The position numbers were made by a program, and so were the translations under genes. This document shows positions 1 to 11,433 of a stretch of DNA of 64,000 nt, piece after piece. How positions within the stretch are numbered: the first letter of the stretch is position 1; each line of letters opens with the position of its first letter. The DNA lies in assembly GCF_964355755.1 (NCBI RefSeq), contig NC_092679.1, forward strand, positions 3,286,001-3,350,000, read 5' to 3'. This stretch comes from Antedon mediterranea. Taxonomy: Eukaryota > Echinodermata > Crinoidea > Comatulida > Antedonidae. Under the pieces are notes generated by a model. The model worked only from the letters and a program-made list of their open reading frames with translations. It did no database searches and was not told where the DNA came from.

Positions 1-373
1 TAGACTTATTGTGATCACCATCCACATTTATAAATATTTAAAGATTTATTATTTATTATTTGTGGAAAACTAATAAACAAACAAAGAAACATAAGGTGTA
101 TAACGTTTCTAACCAACTGGACTTAGTCAGTGGTAGCTCGTTTCAATAAACAAGTCAGTCTTTTTCATATATTATAAACTAAGGGGGGTTCCGGGTTTAC
201 CATTTATATTTTATTATGTAATATAAACATTTGCCACAGCATTGATGTTAACCCCACTCATATTTTGACAGCGGTGAATCAGAACAATTTAACAAGCAAT
301 ATAAATTATAAAACCAGGAGCTACCCTTTAAGTTGAAATGAAGACAAAACTGCAAAATTAAAAAAAAAATTAC

Positions 374-3300
374 TTAGCACAAGCTGGTGCCCCATTCACT
401 TCCATCAGCCACACCCTTAGCGTGTCATCCAAAATGAAATCAAAACCAAATAACTGAAAACTGTGGTATGGCAGGTCATGCGTGTCCAAGTTCTATAACA
501 TAAATAAATATTAAATAAAATCAAAAATAAAATATCGTGCAGAGCGTCACATATTGAAGAGAAATATAATACAAACTAGAATTTAATTCGTCACTTTGAC
601 GAATTATAGGTGATCATTTTTATCATTTTAATGAAATTAACATTTTTTAAACATGCATGTACGTTAACATGCGATCGTAAAAAGTTGATGTACGCCATCC
701 TATGACATGATGCATATACACTTATAGTGCTGAGTTGTACCTATTATGTGTCCGAGTGTCATATACAATATGTACAGTATATACTGTATATCTATATACA
801 GTGTAGCATAGGTGAAATTATGGGACCCACATCATGTTCTAATTTTTTGGAATGATGGAATTATCGTAATAAACTCCAAGATGACAATTTCGAAAGATAA
901 TGAATTGAGCAAATAAATATACGGATTGGAAGAGAATTTGACACGTAGAAGCGCAATGCGCGCTCTTTGAAATTTGTATAAATTTGACGAAAGAGAGAAA
1001 AAAACTACTTTTTAACTTCAACTGACCATTTCATAATGTCACAACATCCGATAGGCCTAATTTTTATATGAATTCATATCTACATTTCATCAGCTTTTAT
1101 AATAAATTATAATCTTCAAGGTCACCTTTAATTCTGAAGAGCTGTAAGATATTCAAATGTATGGTGTAGCTGAAAATACACGACCTAGGTTATTCAGGTT
1201 TTTACGCATGATGCCGTCATCAAAATGAAAATGTTGACAACTCATGAGAAAGTTAATTAATTGAGCAAGCACATACTAAAATTTGTGCGAAAATTGGGTT
1301 CAAATAACGGAGATGCGCTCTATTGAATGTGATAACCCACACAAAAAGATAAAAATTACTAATTTTTTAATTCAAGTGGCCTTTTGATGACGTCATATCA
1401 TTTTGTACGTCTAATATGTATATACATTTATATCTACAACTCATTTGCTTTCATATTAAGTTAAAAAAATTGGGGGTCATCTTCCATTCTGAAGAATTAT
1501 ATTCATTTTAAAAAGGCCCTACTTTTTACCATTTTTAGCACTTTTGTACAATTAATGTGCGCATTTTGTCATTTTTAACGTGCTCGTATAGCGTTATTTT
1601 AGGTCTAAATGGACTAAAAAACGGTGAATGTACTAAGGATGGTGCGTAAAATGGGATTTATACATCAAATTTTATTTTTTACGCTTTTTAAGTAACGCGC
1701 GTGCAAAAACATGTTTTTGCGCAGTAATTTTTAGGAACACGCAAATGGCCTAATTCATGCCCTAAATAGATCAAAACTCAATTTTGAGCTTTTTAAATTT
1801 TAAATACGCAATTTCACGTGGATGACCTTGTAACACGTAAGTTTTTATTAGATAATGTTTTTACCCTTCACCTGAACTTTACGTATAGTGAATTTTATTG
1901 ATATGTAATAAAGAGTTATCGAGATATGATTGATAGTGTAATTTCACAAAATCGCGTATTAATGACATCACGGTTGAGTGATCACGCTGAAAAGCTTATT
2001 ATGGCTAAGTTAAAGTATTTGAAAGACATTGTGAAATTTTTGTGATCGTTGCCTTTCAACTTTTTGAGATATTTGTTACACAAATTTGTACAGAGAGAAA
2101 TAAATAATAAGAAAGAGAAGAACTAGATTTGAACTCGTCACTTTGACGAGTTCGGGTTATCCGCGCATACGCAACATGCACATACTTTAAACTATATGAA
2201 CCTCGACAATTATTATGCCATCCTATGACATGAAATAAATATGTTTACAGTGCTGAATTGTACCTATTTTGTAGCATACATCATGTTACAGTATTTACAG
2301 AATACACTGTATGTTATATACAGTGTAGCATAGACGGAATTTCGAGACCCATCTTTTAAATCCAATTATTAACACGATGACATCATCAAATTGACATAAA
2401 AATAACAATTTTAGAAGATAATTATCTAATTAATTACATTAATACAAATTTAAAGAATTTTGGTCACGTAAAAGTGAGATGCGCTCTCATTTAAACGCAA
2501 TGAACTTTTACGCAAGAGGTGAAAATATGACTTTTTGAATTCAACTGGCCATATGATGACGTCACAACATCTGATTGACAAAATATTCACATGAATTCGT
2601 ATCTACAATCCAATAGCTTCAAGAAAACGTTTTAATAATGATTATCACTTATAACTCTGACGAGCTATAACCGATTGAAATTTACTGTAAAGATAAAAAT
2701 AAGTGACCCACGTTATTTACATTTTTAGACATGATGACGTCATAAAAATTAAAATATTTTTAACTCATGCGAGAGATAGTTGATTGACCTAGACAGTATT
2801 AAATTAAAGATTATTATTATTATTTAAAGATGACGTCATAACATCCGAGGGGTAAAGATTCTGCATGAATTCATATCTACAACATATCTGCTTACATATT
2901 AAATTTTAAAAAATGGGGGTAACGGTTGATCCTGAGGAGCTATAATAGATTCAAAGTAGGCATAATTTTGACAATATTTTGTCTTTTTTGCAACTAAAAC
3001 GCACGCAAATTGTCTAAATCAACGTGTTCGTATGACGTCATTTTAATTTGAAATGATGTCAATCTTTTTTAAAATGACTAGGAAAGGCTGGAAAATCATA
3101 ATTCAAGAGAAAAAAACATGATTTTCATGCACCGTGCGCACCATACGCGTAAATTTTTTCGCACGCGCGGGAATTTTTGACATGCTAAAAATGTCATGAT
3201 CAGCGTAGAAAGTTGATTAGAAATTAATTTTGCGCATTTTTAAACTTTAAATGCGCGTGCGCGCGTAACTTCTTGTAAAACATGTCATTTTTAATCCATA

Positions 3301-6300
3301 GAAAATTGACCCATGATATGAATTATAATTTTATTAAGTTTCATGAAACAATATTTGTTGGTTCTAAAGTTATGATCAGTTATAGAAATTCTAAAATCGC
3401 GCGTAACTTACGCAACGCGTATCTGACATCGTCCAAAAGCTTGGCTGCACATCTACCCTTCAATGTCAATCTTTTTACCAAGTTATACAAAGTTATGTTC
3501 ACAAGCAATAGAGATATGCTGGTCACAAAATCCGGGAAAGAAAGAATAACAAAGAAGATGAAAAAAAAAGATATTTACAATCACATGGGTTATCCTGCAA
3601 CTAAGTTGCGGATAACCAATAAAGATTTCATACAATAACAATAGGTGATCATTTTATTCTAAATGATCACCTAATTATTAAGCTTTTGTTGAGTTACAAG
3701 TATTTACTGTATATATAGATTTTTGAATGAAAATCAATAGGTGATACTTTTTTTCGAAATATATATTTATACTGGGTAACCTCTTCAGTCAAAGACTGGT
3801 CTCCCAGAGGGCCCAGTTATGATCAGTGGCTGTTATGTACTAATACACCGGGGTAACCCCCCCTACTCGTCTTGAAAGATGTACTAGGTTCTTTAAAGTG
3901 CACATGAGCTAGATGTGTACACTGGTTTATAGTCCTTATCCGAGAAGACTCGTTCTACCACCAGAACCATGGAGTGAGTGAGCCTTGAACCCCTGCCGAT
4001 GTTATGGCTACATAATTACGGTTCCACTGTCTTAACCGCTCGGCCACTCGCTCACTACATATATATACAGTCAACTCTCCCAATACCGGACTTTCTGAAA
4101 ACTGAAAACTCTCCCAAAACCAGACTTTTCTTGAGGTTCACAATGTCTCAAATTCATTTTAGCATTAAAAACTCATTCCGAATACCAGATTTTCCAGAAA
4201 ATCAGACATATTAGGCCAGCCCAAAGGTGAACGGTATTGGGAGAGTTGACTGAATATATACTTATTCGTGGAAAAAATGATACAAATACTGATTGTGAGG
4301 GCCTGTATATTTAGTAACACATTTCCCAATTTATAATTCAACTTACTTACATCTTTGCAAGCCAGTAGGCAGTGTTTTGTAATGTGTCTAATTTGAGGTA
4401 GAATACTGGACTCAAGTGATGTCTTGTGGTACTTACAAAGAAATCTGAAAATAGAAAAAAAATATATAAAAAAGAAAATAGTCACAAGTGGTTTATGAAA
4501 CACAATCAATTGTTCTGGATACTAAGCAAAACATTTCATCATGGGTTAAAAGCTCTGCCTATACTATCAAACTAGTTTGACAAAAAAGTTTGCCCAAATT
4601 TGTTAGTGATATGCTTAAATATGATAGTGATATGACATCATCATGTCCATATATGTGCACATCACATAAAGTTTGATAGTGTAGACAGAGCTTTAGGAAT
4701 GCCAGACATCTGATTTTTGCAACCTACACTTTTGACAGCTAAAATGAAATTATATCTATTTTTGAAAGACTATTATAGTATATGTTAGCTTTCCTGGATG
4801 TTCTCTTCCCAATCTTTCATTTTTTCGATGTAGTAAGTTTAAGTTTAATAAAAAAATTAAAAATAAAAATGCCCTGAATTTAATTACTTGTTGAATTCTT
4901 CATAGAACATTTCGTTCCCTTCTTCATACTTTCCAAAGTTTTCAGAATGTTCTTCCTGTTAAAAAAAATACATATACATTTTTTCTTTTAAAAACAAAAC
5001 TAAACCAATTACAATTGAATTACAATGAATGAAATAAAACTGCTCTTGTTGTGTGGTTTAGGAAGTTTTGACAATGAAGAAAGATCCAGGTGCCTGACAG
5101 AGCCAGCATTTTATATTAGGACTATAATTATCAAGGATTAAAACAGAAATAAGCTAATAAGCTTTTTTGGCTATCCTGGAAAATCTTTTACTTTTATTTG
5201 TAATATCACTAATTTATGTTATCACTTTGTATGTATTTTTTTGATGATTTTCCAAAAAAAATCATCAAAGTTAAACAGTACTGTACTACCTGTATGCAGT
5301 GGTTAGTAATATGGCTAACTGTATCTGTGACATCGTCAAAATTGTAACTATCAGAAGAAGTCCTCAACACGCCTTCTTTGAACAAATGAATTGTGTAAGT
5401 GTGGTCCAGTAATACCCAGCATCTAAATTAAAGCAAAGATTGAAAAATTCAATTTTATAACTTGATTCACAATTTATAGTGGACATTAGTAATGGATGTC
5501 AACATTAGTAAGATGTTTTAATCACACACACGGATGTGGCTAGAGAAGTAAAGAGACTGGTGGGTGTGTCAAACACCAAAGGGTGGTTGGAAAAAATCCA
5601 GATGTTTGAGTGAGTGCTATCTTGAAATTAGAATGGGTGGAAGACCTTAAATAAGATTTAGTGACTGGATAAGAATTACATCCATGATATAGAGATGGAT
5701 AGGCAGATCCAAGAGGGAACCTAAGCCCCTCTAAATTGACAATGCAAAAGCCTATAGGACATTATGTTCAGTTTAGCATATCATACCATTTTTAGGCTCC
5801 CATTTCATGCCACTGAGTACCAATGACTTAAAAGACCTGTTGTTTTTGTTGTTGTAGGATTACAATTAAGCATAAATTAAATTTAATAAACCTGATATCA
5901 AATTTTCTTGAGCCTGGTAGTAGCAAAAGTGGTCTTTCTATGTATTTCTGAATAACATATGAAAACGATTGTGCATCGATGAAGCTTAGTAATTCTTCTG
6001 GATTGTCTGACACAAACAGACCTTTGCCTAAAAAAAGAAAATTTACTATTCAATTTAGCAACATCTGAGACGAAAATAATTAAATTGATTGTTGTTTCAG
6101 AGAACATTAAAATGAAGTTCACATACTGCACTAGAACATTATGTTTTAAAATTGGTGGATGGGAGAGAGGACTGACTGATGGGGAAGAGAAAAAAAAAGA
6201 AGACAGGATGGCTTTGTGTTTATCATTTTATCCAGGAATGTAGGCTACTTGGTAATTTCTTTCAGACCTTTTGCTCCGGCGCTTGATTTCCCTATCCACA

Positions 6301-7829
6301 GAGAACCTTTTCCATTTTCTTTCATTTCCTTGTGAACTCTAATGAATTCCTCTCTTTCATCTTGCCTCTGTCTATGAGCCATCATCAACTTCTCTTTGAT
6401 GCCAAGAGGTTTACTGTCGTCCGATTTCTCCTCCATTCTTGAGTGGATCACGAAAGTGGCTGGATACCAATTGCGGCTGCAGACATACTGCTCGTCCAAT
6501 TCAACTCCGTCAAAATTTGTATGCAGTAATTTCTCATGTTCAGAGTGCTCTTGTGTTTTAGGCTCATGTTGTTCATGTGTGTCTATCTCATGCTGCTCAT
6601 GTTCAGAGTGCTCTTGTGTTTTAGGCTCATATTGTTCATGTGTGTCTATCTCATGCTGCTCATGTTCAGAGTGCTCTTGTGTTTTATGCTCATGTTGTTC
6701 ATGTGTGTCTATCTCATGCTGCTCATGATCTTCAGTATCACTTGGTTTCCGCTCTAATGGACTACGTTCTTGCTCATGTAAATGACATGAGCAAGAAGAC
6801 CTCAATGTTTTTGTTAGTTGTACTTTTCTGCATATAAGTCCATTTCCTCGATAATAGTTGACAGCTTGTAAAAGTCCTGGTTCGTGCCCTGTTTGATGAA
6901 TTTAAAAATCATTAAAAAGTCTGATAACCAAGTAAACGTTCATTGTCAAAATGATATCCCCTAAATTGTACTTGGCGCGTCACAGAGCAATTAGTAATTC
7001 GTGGACCTACAGTGGGTGAGTGGCCGAGCGGTTAAGACAGTGGAAACGTAATCACGTAGCCATAACATCGGCAGGGGTTCGAGGCTCACTCACTCCATGG
7101 TTCTGGTGGTAGAACGAGTCTTCTCGGATAAGGACTATAAACCGTAGGTCCAGTGTACACAACTTGCTCTTGTGCACTTTAAAGAACCTAGTACATCTTT
7201 CGAGACGAGTAGGGGGTTACCCCGGTGTATTAGTACATCACAGCCACTGATCACCAACTGGGCCCTCTGGGAGATCAGTCTTTGACTGAAGAGGTCACCC
7301 AGTATAAAGATAAAACAAACAAACAATTATCATATCAAGGTGAAGGTTTAATCATGGAGGTATAATACCTACTAGTATATAATAATTATATATTATCTAT
7401 ATTTCTTCCAAAACGATTACATTTTTGGAAATCTGAGCAATTAATGTCTGAATGCAGAGTTAGTTAACCACCAACAAATAGGAGAGGCTGCCTTGTATTG
7501 GTTGGATGAGAGGTAGCATTTAATTTAGTATGCTCTAAATGCATTACTGTAGGCTACAGAGGGCCTAACCAAACAATGATAATGATACTGTAGTGGTTAA
7601 TACAAATAATAATTCGTACTTGTTGTAGGCCTACTAACTATCTATCTAGCCTATAATACTTACCAAGTGTACCAAACTTAAGTCCATTCCTTTCCCCCAA
7701 CATTAAATTAAACTTTGGTGTGTTTTTATTCTTAGCCTTGGTCCATATAGCACTTTCTAATAGTAACTCAGATACTGCAGCATATACAGTACTTTCATCG
7801 TCTCTAACAACAAATATTAAGTTCGCCAT
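374..7829 (-). CDS. TTL: Tubulin--tyrosine ligase (TTL), 7 exons, 3' end outside the window
   Basis: Enzyme that adds tyrosine back to the C-terminus of detyrosinated alpha-tubulin in the cytoplasm, using ATP. Exons on the minus strand: 7829-7664, 6888-6268, 6027-5892, 5422-5290, 4955-4888, 4444-4351, 492-374. All have AG/GT borders (one weak donor, GTCTGA, after 6268) and compatible phases. The product starts [19 protein letters not shown] and contains [11 protein letters not shown], a [15 protein letters not shown] segment, [36 protein letters not shown], the EGVLRTSS segment, [33 protein letters not shown] and [12 protein letters not shown], in the order of vertebrate TTL (377 aa). About 445 residues are visible and the last 40 or so are missing to the left. 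It is about 100 aa longer than vertebrate TTL because exon 2 carries a His/Glu-rich tandem repeat. The start is the only in-frame Met matching the family N-terminus. Confidence 0.93.
540..3680. repeat. Two diverged ~1.5-kb direct repeats in the last visible TTL intron
   Basis: Copy 1 runs from about 540 to 2095 and copy 2 from about 2095 to 3640. Shared landmarks are an A-rich lead-in, a 21-bp palindrome (585-605 and 2132-2152), CCATCCTATGACATGA followed by GCTGA(G/A)TTGTACCTATT, a TACAGTGTAGCATAG block, and a GC-richer end with GCGCGTGCAA-like words. Each copy holds two shorter repeats of its own: TCAACTG/AGTGGCC...TATCTACA near 1018, 1372, 2538 and 2820, often with GATGACGTCA. A third junction-like palindrome (AGGTGATCATTTT...AAATGATCACCT, 3642-3673) closes the array. 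I recognise no coding sequence in it. Confidence 0.7.
3771..4056 (-). mobile_element. tRNA-derived SINE, family S1 (minus)
   Basis: On the minus strand it begins with a tRNA Leu/Ser-like head: GTGGCCGAGCGGTTAAGAC (box A) and, about 45 nt later, GGGGTTCAAGGC (box B). A conserved body follows that also appears at 7013-7310 and 16260-16558, ending in ACCCAGTATAAATATA. It lies in a TTL intron. The cloverleaf is not maintained, so it is a SINE and not a tRNA gene. Confidence 0.8.
4551..4692. mobile_element. Palindromic MITE, family A
   Basis: Starts AGCTCTGCCTATACTATCAA and ends with the inverted arm TTGATAGTGTAGACAGAGCT. The interior carries ATGACATCATCATGTCCATATATG. TTA follows the right end; the left flank TTAAA is slightly altered. 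Located in a TTL intron. Confidence 0.75.
6540..6732 (-). repeat. 60-bp in-frame tandem repeat in TTL exon 2 (His/Glu-rich 20-aa unit)
   Basis: About three copies of a 60-bp unit encode a repeated 20-residue block like [20 protein letters not shown]. It sits between the conserved [11 protein letters not shown] segment and the segment ending in [13 protein letters not shown], where vertebrate TTL has only a short linker. The unit is a multiple of three and stays in frame. Long antisense open frames here are by-products of the repeat. Confidence 0.9.
7013..7310 (+). mobile_element. tRNA-derived SINE, family S1 (plus)
   Basis: Full copy with box A TGGCCGAGCGGTTAAGACAG and box B GGGGTTCGAGGC. 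The body shares CCATGGTTCTGGTGGTAGAA, GGATAAGGACTATAAACCG and GGGGTTACCCCGGTGTATTA with the other copies, and the tail is ACCCAGTATAAA. It lies in the first TTL intron. Confidence 0.85.
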
Positions 7830-8008
7830 TTTATCTTAAAATCATACTCAAAACAACCGCTTTCTTCCAATCACCACAACAAACATTACGTCATTACCCT
7901 CTAGTCTCATTGAAGCAAAGTACATAAAACATACCGTATTGGTACGTTCACAATGGTTGACTTTTCAGCCATAGTACGTCTGTATCATAGCCTAAACACA
8001 GACGTACA

Positions 8009-8120
8009 CAACTTTGTTAACTTAGGGGGTTAATATGATTACTGAATGCTGATTGGATAGTAGACAACTTTGTTAACTTAGGGGGTTAATATGATTTCTG
8101 AATGCTGATTGGATAGTAGC
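8009..8120. repeat. 56-bp direct tandem duplication upstream of TTL
   Basis: ACAACTTTGTTAACTTAGGG through GATTGGATAGTAG occurs twice head to tail with one clear difference. The second copy runs straight into a family C MITE. It lies about 180 bp upstream of the TTL start codon, so it could be in the promoter region; no known site is claimed. Confidence 0.8.
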
Positions 8121-8124
8121 CCAC

Positions 8125-8456
8125 TTAAAGATACATTGTCCTAAACATCATTTTCTTTAAATTTTCTGTTGAATATGCTATTTTGATGTTCCATAATAGG
8201 TATTCACTGTGACTGAAAATTGGATCGGGGAAACAATGATTTACCTGAAAATCTGTAATTAAATGCAGAAAATAGTCAAATTGGCTGCCAGAGCAAATGG
8301 GGTTTTTGGTTGAATATGTCTTTTTCATAAGCAAAAACATTTAAATTTTGTGTTTGTTTTATTTTCTTTAGAAGTGATTAACTTTTATCAAAACTACAAA
8401 ATGACCTATTACAAATCTGATTTATGATTTTGGGGGACAATACATCTTTAATAATT
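8125..8456. mobile_element. MITE-like element, family C
   Basis: Ends are TTAAAGATACATTGTCC and GGACAATACATCTTTAA, inverted. The interior (TTGAATATGCTATTTTGATG, then a GTGACTGAAAATTGGAT region) matches the reverse complement of elements at 15638-15903, 57245-57528 and 60778-61060. Confidence 0.65.
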
Positions 8457-8464
8457 AGTTCTTA

Positions 8465-8558
8465 AGGTCTGTCTACACTATCAAACTATTTTGACCTCAT
8501 CATGTTCTGGGCACATCACATTTTTTGCCACATAAAGTTTGATAGTGTAGACAGAGCT
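8465..8558. mobile_element. Palindromic MITE, family A (short copy)
   Basis: Left arm AGGTCTGTCTACACTATCAA, right arm TTTGATAGTGTAGACAGAGC. It is flanked on both sides by TTA (8462-8464 and 8559-8561), read here as a 3-bp target duplication. Confidence 0.8.
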
Positions 8559-8561
8559 TTA

Positions 8562-10229
8562 AAATATTTACACATATGAATAAGTTTTCCCTCCATGGAA
8601 TGAACAAATAAAACAATCAAAGACATGAAAAATATTTAATTATTGTTTTGATACAAAATTTTGATTACAACTTTTAATTTCATTTCCCTTTCCCACATGG
8701 TTTTACAAATAGTATTGAGTAACTTGCCAATCTCAACAGTGGCAAAATATCTACAGACACTTTATACAGTAAGAAGTAGGTACAGAATACATTGCCACGA
8801 TATAAGTATTTACTTAACAAATGACGACAACAGTGGCAATAATACTTTAACATTAATATCATAAAAACAATATAAATTGTAATAGTAATCATAATGATAA
8901 ATAAAAATAAACAATGATATATTAATAATAAAAAATAACAATATTAAAATAATCTTAAACAAAACATTGATCAAATTCGCCTTTATCTTCCTCCAGCATT
9001 TAAATCAAAAATATACATTAGGAATGTTACTGGCATAGTTTAACAATATATTTTAATATAATATTCTAAAATAAAAATTCACACAATATCAACATTTATC
9101 TATGTTTCTTCTCTATACATATTTAAAAAAAATATTGTATGCATTTTAACAAAACTTAAAAAATAATTGTTTAAAATGCGATGTAGATTTAAATTACAGA
9201 AAAATATTTAAAAAATGTGCAAATCATGATTAGTTATCATGAATACTGCAGTATGTAATTTTAAAATCATACTGGATTGAATTACATTAAATTATCAAAA
9301 TCAGCATGTTAGATAAAGGTTTTTAGAAATCAGGTTGCAATCGACACTGTCCCTTTAATTTGTAATATTAAAGTTTATGGAAAAGTATTAGAAATGGGTA
9401 GATCAACACTGTCCCTTTAATTTGTATTATTTAAGTTTACAGAAGAGTATTAGAAATGGGCAGAGCAACAATGTCCCTTTAATTTATAATATTTAAGTTT
9501 AAGGAAGAGTATTAGAAATGGGTAAATGCTGGAATGTTATTAAATAGATAAAAAGTTAGAAAACATCGAAAGACAGATTTACAAGAAAAACTGGTGTCGC
9601 CTTATTAAGTGTACCATAAATTGTCAAATTTAAGGTACACGAAAATAAAGATTTCTGTAACTATGAATATGAATAATAATAAAAATCAGCGAAAATTAAA
9701 AACCCAATAAAACAATTATTTTAGCAGGAAATTTTTTATACATAAATTTACTTTCTTTCACTATTCTGTACCTATGTCATAGTTATTCTTTTGCAGCCTA
9801 GAAATGTATTATTAGTATGCATACATGTACATTTTAAAATCCTGAGCTAAGCATACTGTGATTGGCTGTAAAATCTAGTATATAGTAAATATGAAGAAGA
9901 AATTTAACGCCTTTTTACCAACAATTGGGAACACAAATATTTATAATATTTAATTAGCTTCGCATATTCTTTCTGGCCGTTTCAATTCATCACTTTTTCC
10001 AGTTATTTTTCATTTTGATTTATAATATTTATTTAATAAATATGATATGTGATATTTCTTAATTTGGGGTTTGCAATACAAACCCTTATTAGCCCGCCCA
10101 AATTGCATTTCCATGGAAATCAGAGAATTTCCTTATTTTAGGAAAGGAATACTATGAAGGATGAGACGATAATACATTTTTATAATATCTACCTGTGTAT
10201 ACACTTTCATAGTGGACCTTTTGGTAATC
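8562..10229. other. AT-rich intergenic DNA with a 62-bp triplication
   Basis: No gene seen. At 9343-9525 a 62-bp unit containing ACTGTCCCTTTAATTTGTAA and AGTATTAGAAATGGG is repeated three times with some divergence. The rest is simple AT-rich sequence between the TTL 5' end and the downstream flank of the MLK gene. Confidence 0.6.
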
Positions 10230-10543
10230 ATAATAATAATAATAATAGTTCATTCTTATATAGCGCATATAAGCAAGCTCTCAATGCGCTGAACATTATT
10301 ACCCCAGTCATTTTTGTTGTTGATCAAAGACGTATGGAAACATGCTTCCATAATCCAGCTAGTAATCAGCGCAAAGTTTGGTCTTGATCTAACCGGGTAC
10401 CCATTTATACACCTGGGTGGAGAGAGGCAAACGTAAGTAAAGTATCTTGCTTACGGATACAAGCAATGTGGCGAGAGTTGGATTCGAACCTCGGTCTCAC
10501 GATCAGTAGTCCAACGTCCAAAACACTGCGCCACACGCCCTCA
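10230..10543 (-). mobile_element. tRNA-derived SINE, family S2 (minus)
   Basis: On the minus strand the head reads GGGCGTGTGGCGCAGTGTTT...GAGGTTCGAATCCAACTC (boxes A and B). A body follows and the tail is GCGCTATATAAGAATGAACT then (ATT)n. A related tail lies at 62113-62188. Confidence 0.8.
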
Positions 10544-10564
10544 AAATAATCATAAATATAGTAA

Positions 10565-10703
10565 AGCTTTGTCTACACTTTCAAACTTTATGTGACAAAA
10601 ATGATGTCCCAAAATATGGACATGATGATGTCATATCCCTACAAAATGTGGGCACATCACTACCATATTTGGTCACTACTAGTATGATAGTATAGACAGA
10701 GCT
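10565..10703. mobile_element. Palindromic MITE, family A
   Basis: Arms AGCTTTGTCTACACTTTCAA and TATGATAGTATAGACAGAGC, with the conserved interior ATGGACATGATGATGTCATA. Flanked by TAA on both sides (10562-10564, 10704-10706). Confidence 0.8.
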
Positions 10704-10706
10704 TAA

Positions 10707-11233
10707 TGTTCCTGAACATCCTCAAAAGGTATTTACAATTTGTTTTTATCAGTAATAAATTAGTTGGATAACGACACAGAATGTTCATTAAATTAAACCC
10801 TACATAACTATCTTTGGCTAGTTTTGTTTTCCTTCAAGGTTGATATATATTATACTTTCGACCCACTTTTTGGTGGAAAATCCCCAAAAATGTTTTTGAT
10901 AATAAAGTGGTTAACTTTCTCAAATTGGACACTTAATAACAATTTTGAAAAAACAGGACATATTAGTTACCGGAATAAAGCGCTTTCTGGTAGTGGGATA
11001 GAGGTTATTTATACTTTGCAATATATTTAATGTAACAATCAAGCTATGTACTGTAGGTATAACCTGTTCTTTGTTGTTATTATTGCTATTTTTTTGCATT
11101 TTTATTTCCATATTAGGCATAATATATGGTGTATCACCAAGTGTCCAATAATTACATTTTAAAATATAGCTTCATATATTGGATCACAGTCGACATGCTT
11201 CCAGATATTATCATGAAGCATGTACATGTTTCT
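10707..11233. other. Intergenic DNA, no feature seen
   Basis: AT-rich sequence with only short chance open frames and no recognised repeat. Confidence 0.4.
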
Positions 11234-11433
11234 GTTGATATAAAGTTTGCGGTACACCACGTATATTAGTTCTGAAAAGAACTGTTGAGTTTCTTGACGT
11301 TTCGCTCAATATGCCTTGATCGTCCTCAGGAGTGTTTATTTTGATCATTCTCACTCCTGAGGACGATCAAAGCATATTGAGCGAAACGTCGAGATACTCA
11401 ACAGACGTGGTGTGCCGCAAACTTTATATCAAC
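11234..11433. mobile_element. 200-bp inverted repeat with hammerhead-like cores on both strands
   Basis: The outer arms are GTTGATATAAAGTTTGCGGT and its near-perfect inverted copy. The inner arms, each about 65 nt, contain CTGAGGA (11357-11363 plus; 11323-11329 minus) followed after a short hairpin by GAAACGTC (11383 plus; 11303 minus). This layout is like the inverted terminal units of Penelope-like elements; no reverse transcriptase is visible nearby. Confidence 0.65.

Noticed and set aside
3282-3638. 118-aa open frame on the plus strand.
   Set aside because: It falls in the second copy of an intronic repeat; the matching part of the first copy is not open, and no family resemblance is seen.
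6396-6837. Three plus-strand open frames rich in Cys/Ser or Met/Leu.
   Set aside because: They are antisense shadows of the His/Glu repeat in TTL exon 2.
7013-7095. tRNA-Leu/Ser gene.
   Set aside because: Box A and box B are present, but the arms do not close into a cloverleaf and the same sequence with the same tail recurs several times, so it is a SINE head.
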